From contig CAZAWA010000030.1 in the NCBI GenBank assembly GCA_964488675.1, positions 1-20,782 of the forward strand: a stretch of 20,782 nt of DNA, read 5' to 3'. The stretch comes from QZKY01 sp964488675 (lineage in GTDB: Bacteria > Pseudomonadota > Gammaproteobacteria > Burkholderiales > Burkholderiaceae_D). The position numbers and the translations under genes were made by a program. This document shows positions 14,140 through 20,782 of this stretch, in pieces; positions within the stretch are counted from its first letter, which is position 1; the number at the start of each line of letters is the position of its first letter. The notes beneath the pieces are model-generated. The model had not been told where the DNA came from and did not search any database. It worked only from the letters and a program-made list of their open reading frames with translations.

Positions 14140-15834
14140 ATGTCTTATCTCGTCCTGGCCCGCAAATACCGTCCAAAAAACTTTGACACGCTTGTTGGTC
14201 AGGAGCATGTCGTGCGTGCGCTCACGCACGCGCTCGACAGTCAGCGCCTGCACCACGCGTACCTGTTCACCGGCACGCGCGGCATCGGCAAAACCACGCT
14301 GTCGCGCATCCTTGCCAAGGCGCTGAATTGCGAAAAAGGCATAACGCCGCAACCTTGCGGTGTGTGCGAAGCCTGCGCCGCCATTGATGCAGATCGTTTT
14401 ATTGATTACATCGAGATGGATGCCGCATCCAATCGTGGCGTGGAGGACATGCAGCAATTGCTGGAGCAGGCAGTTTACGCGCCAACCAATGCGCGCTTCA
14501 AGGTCTACATGATCGACGAGGTGCACATGCTCAGCACGCATGCTTTCAATGCGATGCTCAAAACGCTGGAAGAGCCGCCCGAATACATCAAGTTCATCCT
14601 CGCGACGACCGACCCGCAAAAGCTGCCGGTTACGGTGTTGTCGCGTTGCCTGCAGTTCAACCTCAAGCAGATGCCGCCGCCGCAGATCATCGGCCATCTG
14701 GAATACATTCTGGAGCAGGAGAGCGTTGCGTACGAAACGCCTGCCCTGCGACTGCTGGCACAGGGCGCGCGCGGATCGATGCGCGATGCGCTGTCACTGA
14801 CCGACCAGGCCATCGCCTACGCCGCGGGCAAGGTCACGCTTGAGGCGGTGCAAGGCATGCTGGGCGCACTGGATCAATCTTTTCTGGTTCGCTTGTTCGA
14901 CGCGCTGGCCGTGAAAGATGGCGCCAGGCTGATCGAGATAGCCGATGAAATGGCCGCGCTCAGCCTGTCATACAGCGTTGCCTTGCAGGACATGGGGTCG
15001 CTTTTGCACCGCATATCGCTGGCACAGACTGCGCCTTCCGCCTTGCCGGATGACTTGCCGGAGCGCGAGGACATCCTGCGCCTGGCCGAATTGTTCAACC
15101 CCGAAGACATCCAGCTGTTCTACCAGATCGCCGTGCATGGCCGCAACGAGCTTAATCTCGCGCCGGACGAATACGCCGGATTCACGATGTCCCTGCTGCG
15201 CATGCTCGCCTTCCGCCCGAACGATGATGGTGGTGTTGTGCCGGCGAAGCAGGTGCCAGCGCCTGCTTCGTCATCCAAACCGCCACCCGAACGAGCTGCA
15301 AGCGCCAGCCCTGCCAAAGCCGCGCTCGAAGCGGCGCGCGCAAAGCCCAGGGCCGCTGGCACAGCAACGCCGAAAACTGTCGAAACGCCGTTTGCTGCGC
15401 CGTCAGCGCGCTCACCGTCAAGCCTCGCCAGCGCGGCGACGGCAAAACTGGACTGGGACGGAGACTGGCCGCAACTGGCTGCGTCCCTGTCCGTGCGCGG
15501 CGTCGTGCAGCAACTTGCGCAGCAAACCGAGCTGGTCGAGTGGGAGACCACCGACAGCGGCGTCAGAATTCATTTGCGATCGCCGGTTGAGACCCTGTCC
15601 ACGCCAGCAAATCTTGAGCGGCTTGGCACCGCGCTGACTGCGCACTTCGGTCAGTCCGTGCGCGTTACCGCCGAAATCGGCAAGGTGGACCAGACCGCCA
15701 GCAAGAAGGCAACGGACGAACGCGCAGAGCGACAACGCCAGGCCGAGCAAACCATACAGAACGATCCCTTCGTGCAATCCATGATGAGTGAATTTGGGGC
15801 AAGCATCGTCCCCGGATCGATAAAACCCGCATAA
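14140..15834 (+). CDS. dnaX: DNA polymerase III subunit gamma/tau
   Basis: The clamp-loader ATPase subunit of the replicative polymerase. The protein has 564 residues. Walker A GTRGIGKT is at 45-52, the zinc-binding cysteines at C64, C73, C76 and C79, Walker B with DEVH at 126-129, and the SRC motif in LSRCLQFNL near 171. Domain III follows to about 365. Then comes an Ala/Pro-rich linker (about 370-440) and a C-terminal tau-like domain ending QNDPFVQSMMSEFGASIVPG. I see no A-AAA-AAG slippery heptamer in the linker region, so the E. coli-type programmed frameshift is not evident. TAGAAT at 14128-14133 would place +1 near the ATG, hinting at a very short leader. ybaB follows 26 nt downstream. 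Confidence 0.96.
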   Translation: MSYLVLARKYRPKNFDTLVGQEHVVRALTHALDSQRLHHAYLFTGTRGIGKTTLSRILAKALNCEKGITPQPCGVCEACAAIDADRFIDYIEMDAASNRGVEDMQQLLEQAVYAPTNARFKVYMIDEVHMLSTHAFNAMLKTLEEPPEYIKFILATTDPQKLPVTVLSRCLQFNLKQMPPPQIIGHLEYILEQESVAYETPALRLLAQGARGSMRDALSLTDQAIAYAAGKVTLEAVQGMLGALDQSFLVRLFDALAVKDGARLIEIADEMAALSLSYSVALQDMGSLLHRISLAQTAPSALPDDLPEREDILRLAELFNPEDIQLFYQIAVHGRNELNLAPDEYAGFTMSLLRMLAFRPNDDGGVVPAKQVPAPASSSKPPPERAASASPAKAALEAARAKPRAAGTATPKTVETPFAAPSARSPSSLASAATAKLDWDGDWPQLAASLSVRGVVQQLAQQTELVEWETTDSGVRIHLRSPVETLSTPANLERLGTALTAHFGQSVRVTAEIGKVDQTASKKATDERAERQRQAEQTIQNDPFVQSMMSEFGASIVPGSIKPA

Positions 15835-15860
15835 ACAACACAGACAACACAGGAACCAAA

Positions 15861-16184
15861 ATGAAGAACCAACTCGCAGGGCTGATGAAGCAGGCCCAGG
15901 CCATGCAGGCCAACATGGAAAAAATGCAGGAAGAACTGGCCAAGACCATCGTCGAAGGCCAGTCCGGCGCCGGGCTGGTGACGGTGCTGATGAGCTGCAA
16001 GCATTATGTCTCGCGCGTCTCGATTGACCCGTCGCTGATGAGCGACGACAAGGAAATGCTGGAAGATCTGCTGACGGCCGCCCTCAACGATGCGGTGCGC
16101 AAGGTCGAATCCACTTCGCAGGAAAAGATGGCAGGCGTGACCGCCAGCATGCCCATGCCGCCCGGCTTCAAGATGCCGTTCTAG
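15861..16184 (+). CDS. ybaB: nucleoid-associated protein, YbaB/EbfC family
   Basis: A small DNA-binding dimer of the YbaB/EbfC family, 107 residues, standard length. It opens with the helical MKNQLAGLMKQAQAMQANME and MQEELAKTIVEGQSGAGLV. Next comes the beta-sheet core (VTVLMSCKHYVSRVSIDPSL), then LEDLLTAALNDAVRKVE and a Met/Pro-rich tail ending PPGFKMPF. AGGA lies 7-8 nt before the ATG. It sits between dnaX (26 nt) and recR (16 nt), the classical dnaX-ybaB-recR operon. Confidence 0.97.
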   Translation: MKNQLAGLMKQAQAMQANMEKMQEELAKTIVEGQSGAGLVTVLMSCKHYVSRVSIDPSLMSDDKEMLEDLLTAALNDAVRKVESTSQEKMAGVTASMPMPPGFKMPF

Positions 16185-16200
16185 TTTTCGCTACCCATCG

Positions 16201-16797
16201 GTGAAAGCCCCCTCCAGCCTCGACTTGCTGACCGATGCCCTGCGGCGCTTGCCCGGCATCGGGCCCAAGTCTGCCCAGCGCATTGCGTATTACCTGCTGC
16301 AGCACGACCGCGACGGTGCGCAGCGGCTCGGGCTGGCGCTGTGCCATGCGGTCGAAAACATCCACCACTGCGCCAAGTGCAACACCTTCACCGAAGACGA
16401 ACTGTGCGCAACCTGCGTCGATCCGAAGCGCGATCCGACCCTGCTGTGCGTGGCAGAAACGCCCGCCGACCAGCTGATGATCGAGCAGACGCTGACCTAC
16501 AAAGGCATGTACTTCGTGCTGATGGGCAGCCTGTCGCCGCTGGACGGCATCGGCCCGAAGGAAATCCACCTCGACAAACTGATTGCCCGCGCCACGGACG
16601 GCATCGTCACGGAAGTCGTACTCGCCACCAACTTCACCAACGAAGGCGAAGCGACCGCCCATGTCATCAGCGAGATGCTCAAGGCGCGCGGCCTGAAGGT
16701 CAGCCGGCTGGCGCGCGGTGTGCCGGTCGGCGCGGAACTGGAATTCGTCGATGCCGGCACCATCGCCCGCGCGATGCTGGATCGCAAGGCGACCTGA
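16201..16797 (+). CDS. recR: recombination mediator protein RecR
   Basis: RecR works with RecO (and RecF) to load RecA on SSB-coated gaps. The start is GTG at 16201, giving 198 residues, the usual length; no ATG fits the family N-terminus. The helix-hairpin-helix is RRLPGIGPKSAQRIAYYLL (about 14-32). The C4 zinc finger is CAKC...CATC near 57-72. The Toprim domain runs from LLCVAETPAD through GSLSPLDGIGP, and the C-terminus is LARGVPVGAELEFVDAGTIA, followed by ARAM. It is the last gene of the dnaX operon; element copy B starts 24 nt after its stop. Confidence 0.97.
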   Translation: MKAPSSLDLLTDALRRLPGIGPKSAQRIAYYLLQHDRDGAQRLGLALCHAVENIHHCAKCNTFTEDELCATCVDPKRDPTLLCVAETPADQLMIEQTLTYKGMYFVLMGSLSPLDGIGPKEIHLDKLIARATDGIVTEVVLATNFTNEGEATAHVISEMLKARGLKVSRLARGVPVGAELEFVDAGTIARAMLDRKAT

Positions 16798-16820
16798 TCC
16801 ACGCCGCCTGCTCGCCGCAC

Positions 16821-17023
16821 CACTAATAACGCGACGCGTTATTATTTGCCCCCAAACGGCAGCCCAGAGGCTTGGGGTGACGCAAAAACGGCTGTTTTGC
16901 ACAAAATATAGGCAAAAATAGACGGTAAAATGGTCGTTTTTCCGGGAGTATGTGCCTTAAATTAACGGAACGCCATATCACACGCGCCGGAGTAAAAATG
17001 CTCCCCATGAGTATGCCATTTTT
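16821..17023. repeat. dispersed intergenic element, copy B
   Basis: The boxes match copy A (9122-9325) in order and spacing. The 21-bp palindrome TAATAACGCG-A-CGCGTTATTA (16824-16844) comes first, then TTTGCACAA near 16895, GGGAGTAT (16944-16951), ACGCGCCGGA (16982-16991) and GAGTATG (17009-17015). AAAAATG (16994-17000) and CATTTTT (17017-17023) form an inverted repeat around the last GAGTATG. Intervening sequence differs strongly from copy A. It occupies nearly all the recR-TPR gene spacer; the remaining 80 bp (17024-17105) carry the TPR gene leader. Confidence 0.7.
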
Positions 17024-17105
17024 GCCATCGTAGCAACAGCAGACTTCCCATACGCACCGTCTTCGGCTAATCTGCGATATGAACTTCATTTTTCGGAGAA
17101 TGCCC

Positions 17106-18323
17106 ATGCGATATCTGCTCGCCGCGCTGCTGCTGACCTGCTCTGCCGTCAGCGCCCAGAACTTCCACGAACAGCCGCTGTTCGGCGAAAAGCCGTACCG
17201 GTCGCGGGGCTTGAGCGAAGCCGATCGCCAGTTTGTCGAGGCGGCAGTCAGGGAGTCCGGCTCGAAAGAAGCGGCCGCCCGGCTCGCTACCCAGCGCGGC
17301 TGGAAACAACTCAAACAGGGCGATGCGGAAGTCGCCATACAGAGTTTCAACCAGGCCTATCTTCTGGACCCGAACAACGCAGAAATCTACTGGGGTCTGG
17401 GCGTCGCCATGACGCAGCAGGAAAGGCACGACATTGCGGTGCGCCTGTTCGCGCGGGCGCTGGCGCTTGACCCGCAAAACCCGCGCCTGCTGGCAGACAT
17501 CGGGCTCGCGCACGCCTATGCGGCGGCTGGCATGACGCATGATCCCGTCGAGCAGGCCAAGCGCCTGCAAGGCGCGATGCCCTGGTTCGATGCGGCTGAA
17601 AAGCTCGACCCGAGCTATGCGACCACCTTCGCCAACCGTGCCATCGCGCTGTTCTTTCTCGGCAAATACAGCGAGTCCTGGATGAATGTCGAAAAGGCAG
17701 AGGCGATCGATCGCGCCAGCGTCGATCAAAAACTGGTGGCCGACCTGTCGAAAAAAATGCCGCGCCAAAACTCCGTCGCGCCAGTCGCCGCAGCGAACAG
17801 CACGGTCGTGAAAACCGAAGCCGTGACCGCGCAAGCCGAAGTGCAGCAATCGGAACTGCCAACCACCAAGCCGGTGGTGCGCAAGATTGTCATGCCCAAA
17901 ATCCCGCACGGCATACCGGATGAGCCTGCGCCGACGCCAGCCACTGCGGCACAGCAGGAACCCGCACCGGCGACAGCGCCCGAAGTGCGCAAAATCGTCA
18001 TGCCAAAGATCCCGCACGGCATACCGGATGAGCCTGCAACTGTGGCAGCACCAGTGCAGCCCACTGCGCAACAACAATCCGCGCCAGCATCAACGCCTGC
18101 GCCAACAGTGCAACCCTCTGCCGTTTTGCAAGCAGAACCTGCGCCGGCTCCCGCAGTGCAAACCGTCAGCGCGCCGCCAGCGGACATTGCACCCGCGCCG
18201 AAGCCGAAGAAGCTGCGCGTGATTAGCGCCGAACCCGCACGCGCCAAAGGCGGCGACAAGCGCCACTGCCTGAACCTGCCGACGAACGAGGCAATTATGC
18301 GGTGCGTGTATCCGAGGAAGTGA
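17106..18323 (+). CDS. secreted TPR-repeat protein with Pro/Ala-rich tail
   Basis: Function not recognised. The ATG at 17106 is preferred because GGAGA lies 7 nt upstream and it begins a clean signal peptide (MRYLLAALLLTCSAVSA, cleavage near residue 17); the frame also has ATGs at 17079 and 17100. The mature part has tetratricopeptide repeats at about 60-205 (QGDAEVAIQSFNQAYLLDPN, then HDIAVRLFARALALDPQNPR). A long Pro/Ala/Gln-rich linker (about 220-380) follows, containing VRKIVMPKIPHGIPDEPA twice (258-275 and 294-311). A basic C-terminus ends HCLNLPTNEAIMRCVYPRK, with two cysteines that could form a disulfide. The layout suggests a periplasmic protein-interaction or scaffold role. It appears to be a single-gene unit. 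Confidence 0.85.
   Translation: MRYLLAALLLTCSAVSAQNFHEQPLFGEKPYRSRGLSEADRQFVEAAVRESGSKEAAARLATQRGWKQLKQGDAEVAIQSFNQAYLLDPNNAEIYWGLGVAMTQQERHDIAVRLFARALALDPQNPRLLADIGLAHAYAAAGMTHDPVEQAKRLQGAMPWFDAAEKLDPSYATTFANRAIALFFLGKYSESWMNVEKAEAIDRASVDQKLVADLSKKMPRQNSVAPVAAANSTVVKTEAVTAQAEVQQSELPTTKPVVRKIVMPKIPHGIPDEPAPTPATAAQQEPAPATAPEVRKIVMPKIPHGIPDEPATVAAPVQPTAQQQSAPASTPAPTVQPSAVLQAEPAPAPAVQTVSAPPADIAPAPKPKKLRVISAEPARAKGGDKRHCLNLPTNEAIMRCVYPRK
17877..18038 (+). repeat. 54-bp in-gene direct repeat in the TPR protein gene
   Basis: 17877-17930 and 17985-18038 are near-identical 54-bp units 108 bp apart, each encoding VRKIVMPKIPHGIPDEPA. The few nucleotide differences are synonymous, so the peptide appears selected. 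Confidence 0.85.
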
Positions 18324-18410
18324 GCAGGAACGGTAGGGCTGAGATTTAACACCACCTTACACAATTGACTGTTCGCGGCAAAATGGGCTCTGATCAACGC
18401 TTCTTAGAGC

Positions 18411-19007
18411 TTAGAGATGTGGGTGCAGGGAATATTGCATGATTTTTTTTGTGATTTCGGTATAGGAAAATTCTTTTGTGACAACAAAAACACCCATACG
18501 ACCGTGCCGTTGCGACAGCAAGCAAAATTGTTCTACGATGTGATACTGCGGTCGGTTCAAATAATCGTCGAAGAGAATTGTGGTACCAACCTCTGCAGCA
18601 AGCAGGGTGTACAGAAATGCGGCAACTCTGAAGCGACCGTCTATCAATACTGTATCTGGTGTTAGCTTCTCTTCTTTGGCTATGCGCCAGGGTAGTGCAG
18701 GGTATTGCCAAAAATCGTCTATCTTCTCTCTCGTTTTTGGCATTCCCCAATCCCCTACCGATCCAAAGTCACAATGCTCAATATATAGCTTTGGTCTGTC
18801 ACTCTCGATTGAGGACTTAACTTTTTCAATCCAATTTTTGTCTGTATCTACTGAAATGATGGCCGGAACTTGAGCAACATTTGCTGCAAATATCGTGCTA
18901 CCCCCACAGCCGTATTCGAGATAACACTTCGAAAGTGATGCAGCGTTTTTAAAAAAATTTAACCCGCCTTCATCCATGGATGGCATCATTTTGCTTGTTA
19001 TAGGCAT
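18411..19007 (-). CDS. putative class I SAM-dependent methyltransferase-fold protein
   Basis: A 198-residue protein with a Rossmann-type SAM-binding pattern: motif I LEYGCGGSTIFAA near 30-42, the acidic end of strand 2 in IISVDTDKNWIEKV near 50-63, and a later core TVLIDGRFRVAAFLYTLLAA followed by ILFDDYLNRPQYHIVE. That DGRFRVA...DDYxNRPxY pattern is one I associate with small methyltransferase-like proteins near surface polysaccharide loci. The substrate is unknown. No Shine-Dalgarno precedes the ATG; the frame stays open upstream about 11 more codons to a TAA, so a non-ATG start is possible. The gene and its flanks are much more AT-rich than the neighbours, suggesting horizontal acquisition. 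No partner genes are present. Confidence 0.72.
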   Translation of the reverse strand: MPITSKMMPSMDEGGLNFFKNAASLSKCYLEYGCGGSTIFAANVAQVPAIISVDTDKNWIEKVKSSIESDRPKLYIEHCDFGSVGDWGMPKTREKIDDFWQYPALPWRIAKEEKLTPDTVLIDGRFRVAAFLYTLLAAEVGTTILFDDYLNRPQYHIVEQFCLLSQRHGRMGVFVVTKEFSYTEITKKIMQYSLHPHL

Positions 19008-19170
19008 TTTTAATAAATATTTAAATGAAAAATTTCGGATTTACCTTTGATTGGAATTCCACGTTTACCTATCATTGTCTATGTTGGCAATGCTAACTCA
19101 ACTCAACATTTCAAAGTGTTCTTTCGACCGACAGGAGATTGTTTTGATGATGCCGCTGAATGCTCAAGAT

Positions 19171-20541
19171 TTAAACACGATCCAGCTTGGCGATATTCAA
19201 GTCCAACAACTTCATCCCCGCCTTGCCAAAATTGATGTTCGCGCGCGCATTCTCGCCGCTGCCTTCGATGTTGACGATCACGCCTTCGCCAAACTTGGCG
19301 TGATGCACCGTTTCACCGATGCGCCAGCCGGTGCTTTTTTCGCTGACCTTGGTCGCCACCTTGTTCTGCCGTGACGGTGCAAAGTCGGCGACCAGATTTC
19401 GCTGGGCAAAGACATTGGTCTGCACATTGGGTGTCAGCCATTTGAGTGAATCTTCCGGCAGTTCGTCGAAGAAGCGCGAACGCAGGTTGTAGCGCGTCTG
19501 TCCGTGCAACATGCGCGTCTGCGCAAAGCTCAGGTACAGCCGCCGCTTGGCGCGCGTGATGGCGACATACATCAGGCGGCGTTCTTCTTCCAGCCCGCCC
19601 GCTTCCATTTCGCTGTTCTGATGCGGGAACAGGCCCTGCTCCAGCCCGGTGATGAACACGGCATCAAACTCCAGCCCCTTGGCCGAATGCACCGTCATCA
19701 GTTGCAGCGCATCCTGCCCGGCCTGGGCCTGATTTTCGCCTGCCTCGAGCGAGGCGTGCGCCAGAAACGCGGACAGCGGCGACATCACTTCCGACAGCGG
19801 CACATCGGCATCGATGATCTGCAGTTCATCTGTCGCAATCAACGGCGTGTCCGTCGCCTGCGCCTTCGGGCCAATCTGCGCAGGGGCGTCCGTGTCGAGG
19901 TTCTCTTCGGAGAGGAACAGGGTCGCGGCGCTGACCAGCTGCTCCAGATTTTCGATGCGATCCGCGCCTTCCTTTTCGTTGCGGTAATGCGAGATCAAGG
20001 TGCTGCGATCCAGCACCACCTGCACCAGTTCCGGCAGGGGCAACGCCTGTGTCTCGAAGCGCGCACCCTCGATCAGCTTCACGAACGACCCCAGCACCGT
20101 TCCGGCCTTGCCGCCCACAAACGGCACCGCCTCATACAGCGAGATGTTGCGCTGCTTTGCCGCATCCTGCAGTTGCTCGATCGAGCGCGCACCGATGCCG
20201 CGCGTCGGAAAATTCACCACGCGCAAAAAGGCAGAATCGTTGTGCGGGTTGTCTATCAACTGCAGGTAGGCAATCGCGTGCTTGATTTCGGCGCGTTCGA
20301 AAAAGCGCAGGCCGCCATACACACGATACGGGACGCCAGCACTGAACAGAGCATGCTCGATCACGCGCGATTGCGCATTCGATCGGTACAGCACTGCGAT
20401 GTCGCTGCGCATCAGGCCTTCGGCAATCAGGCTTCTGGCTTCATCGACCACCCACTGCGCCTCGCGCAGATCGGATGGTGCTTCCAGCACGCGCAGCAGC
20501 TCGCCGTGTCCGGCGTCCGTGCGCAGGTTCTTGCCGAGCAA
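19171..20541 (-). CDS. uvrD: UvrD/PcrA-type DNA helicase, C-terminal part only (5' truncated)
   Basis: The C-terminal about 456 residues of a superfamily 1A 3'-5' helicase used in excision and mismatch repair. Homology starts at LGKNLRTDAG and runs through IAVLYRSNAQSRVIEHAL, PYRVYGGLRFFERAEIKHA, motif V LMTVHSAKGLEF, motif VI EEERRLMYVAITRAKRRLYL and the C-terminal Tudor-like GETVHHAKFGEGVIVNIEGS. Walker A, Walker B and motifs Ia-III (roughly the first 270-300 residues) are missing. The upstream frame gives an unrelated peptide and then TGA about 18 codons before the break. The TTG at 20541 is merely the first possible start codon, not a true one. As it stands it cannot be a working ATPase. 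Confidence 0.9.
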   Translation of the reverse strand: MLGKNLRTDAGHGELLRVLEAPSDLREAQWVVDEARSLIAEGLMRSDIAVLYRSNAQSRVIEHALFSAGVPYRVYGGLRFFERAEIKHAIAYLQLIDNPHNDSAFLRVVNFPTRGIGARSIEQLQDAAKQRNISLYEAVPFVGGKAGTVLGSFVKLIEGARFETQALPLPELVQVVLDRSTLISHYRNEKEGADRIENLEQLVSAATLFLSEENLDTDAPAQIGPKAQATDTPLIATDELQIIDADVPLSEVMSPLSAFLAHASLEAGENQAQAGQDALQLMTVHSAKGLEFDAVFITGLEQGLFPHQNSEMEAGGLEEERRLMYVAITRAKRRLYLSFAQTRMLHGQTRYNLRSRFFDELPEDSLKWLTPNVQTNVFAQRNLVADFAPSRQNKVATKVSEKSTGWRIGETVHHAKFGEGVIVNIEGSGENARANINFGKAGMKLLDLNIAKLDRV

Positions 20542-20685
20542 TGTGAGCGGATCCTGATTCGCACGCTGCGTGGCAACCTGATGTCAGTTCCGGTCGCACG
20601 ATCCGCCATGACGGCGGCGGAACCGCGCTGCAACTCGGAGGTCAGTAGCCGTTAGTTGCCGGCGGGGCGGGCGGCGAGAGTCGTC

Positions 20686-20782
20686 CTACTTGCCGTAGTT
20701 GAGCAGGCCGGCCTTGAGTTCGAGCATGTCGAGCGGGCCGAGCGGCACGAAGCGGCGGTCCTTGAAGTGCGCGACGATGCGG
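20686..20782 (-). CDS. 3' end of an unidentified gene (partial)
   Basis: On the minus strand the window edge opens in frame into about 31 residues, RIVAHFKDRRFVPLGPLDML then ELKAGLLNYGK, ending at TAG (20686-20688). The codons are strongly GC-biased at the third position, as in real coding DNA. I do not recognise the family. It reads toward the truncated uvrD segment, with about 145 bp of non-coding high-GC sequence between them. Confidence 0.45.
   Translation of the reverse strand, partial: RIVAHFKDRRFVPLGPLDMLELKAGLLNYGK

Noticed and set aside
15200..15480. Programmed frameshift in dnaX producing gamma
   Set aside because: No A-AAA-AAG slippery heptamer is visible in the linker region, so there is no sequence support for frameshifting.
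16823..17350. Minus-strand open frame through element copy B
   Set aside because: The equivalent frame in copy A is interrupted by stops, so the shared sequence is not conserved as protein.
19047..19235. Short plus-strand open frame between the methyltransferase gene and uvrD
   Set aside because: It overlaps the 3' end of the helicase gene on the other strand and has no ribosome binding site or known motif.

Overview
The window reads as a bacterial chromosome segment of moderately high GC, most likely from a betaproteobacterium. This rests on the RibBA protein with a degenerate C-terminal half, the ribBA-ribH-nusB order, the dnaX-ybaB-recR cluster, and protein sequences close to the proteobacterial YchF, UbiD and UvrD families. 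No tRNA, rRNA, CRISPR array or intact insertion sequence was found.

Layout. 1-361 is a leader with no supported gene. 362-3486 (+) holds ychF, a MOSC-domain protein and a GGDEF diguanylate cyclase. 3637-5787 (+) holds ribBA, ribH and nusB (riboflavin synthesis and transcription antitermination). A bidirectional hairpin terminator separates nusB from a convergent membrane-anchored lytic transglycosylase gene (5886-6830, -). An AT-rich spacer precedes ubiD (7311-8795, +; ubiquinone synthesis). 8796-9605 is a scrap-yard spacer with a 49-bp inverted repeat, one copy (A) of a dispersed intergenic element that starts with a perfect 33-bp palindrome, and a GspF/PilC gene relic. The 4.5S SRP RNA gene follows (about 9606-9703), then a two-gene RND efflux operon (9768-13984), a pair of inverted REP-like repeats, and dnaX-ybaB-recR (14140-16797). 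A second copy (B) of the intergenic element follows recR. After it come a secreted TPR protein gene (17106-18323), an AT-rich islet with a methyltransferase-fold gene (18411-19007, -), and the C-terminal two thirds of a UvrD-type helicase (19171-20541, -). The helicase ends abruptly against unrelated high-GC sequence carrying the 3' end of another gene.

Most genes are housekeeping. The signals most worth following are the two homologous intergenic elements (9122-9325 and 16821-17023), which keep the spacing of several short boxes while the rest diverges; the uvrD break near 20541; the NxxD (not NxxE) G4 motif in YchF; the efflux operon lying between ffs and dnaX; and the palindrome in front of ribBA. 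I did not find a convincing new multi-gene system. The element pair is the best candidate for something undescribed.
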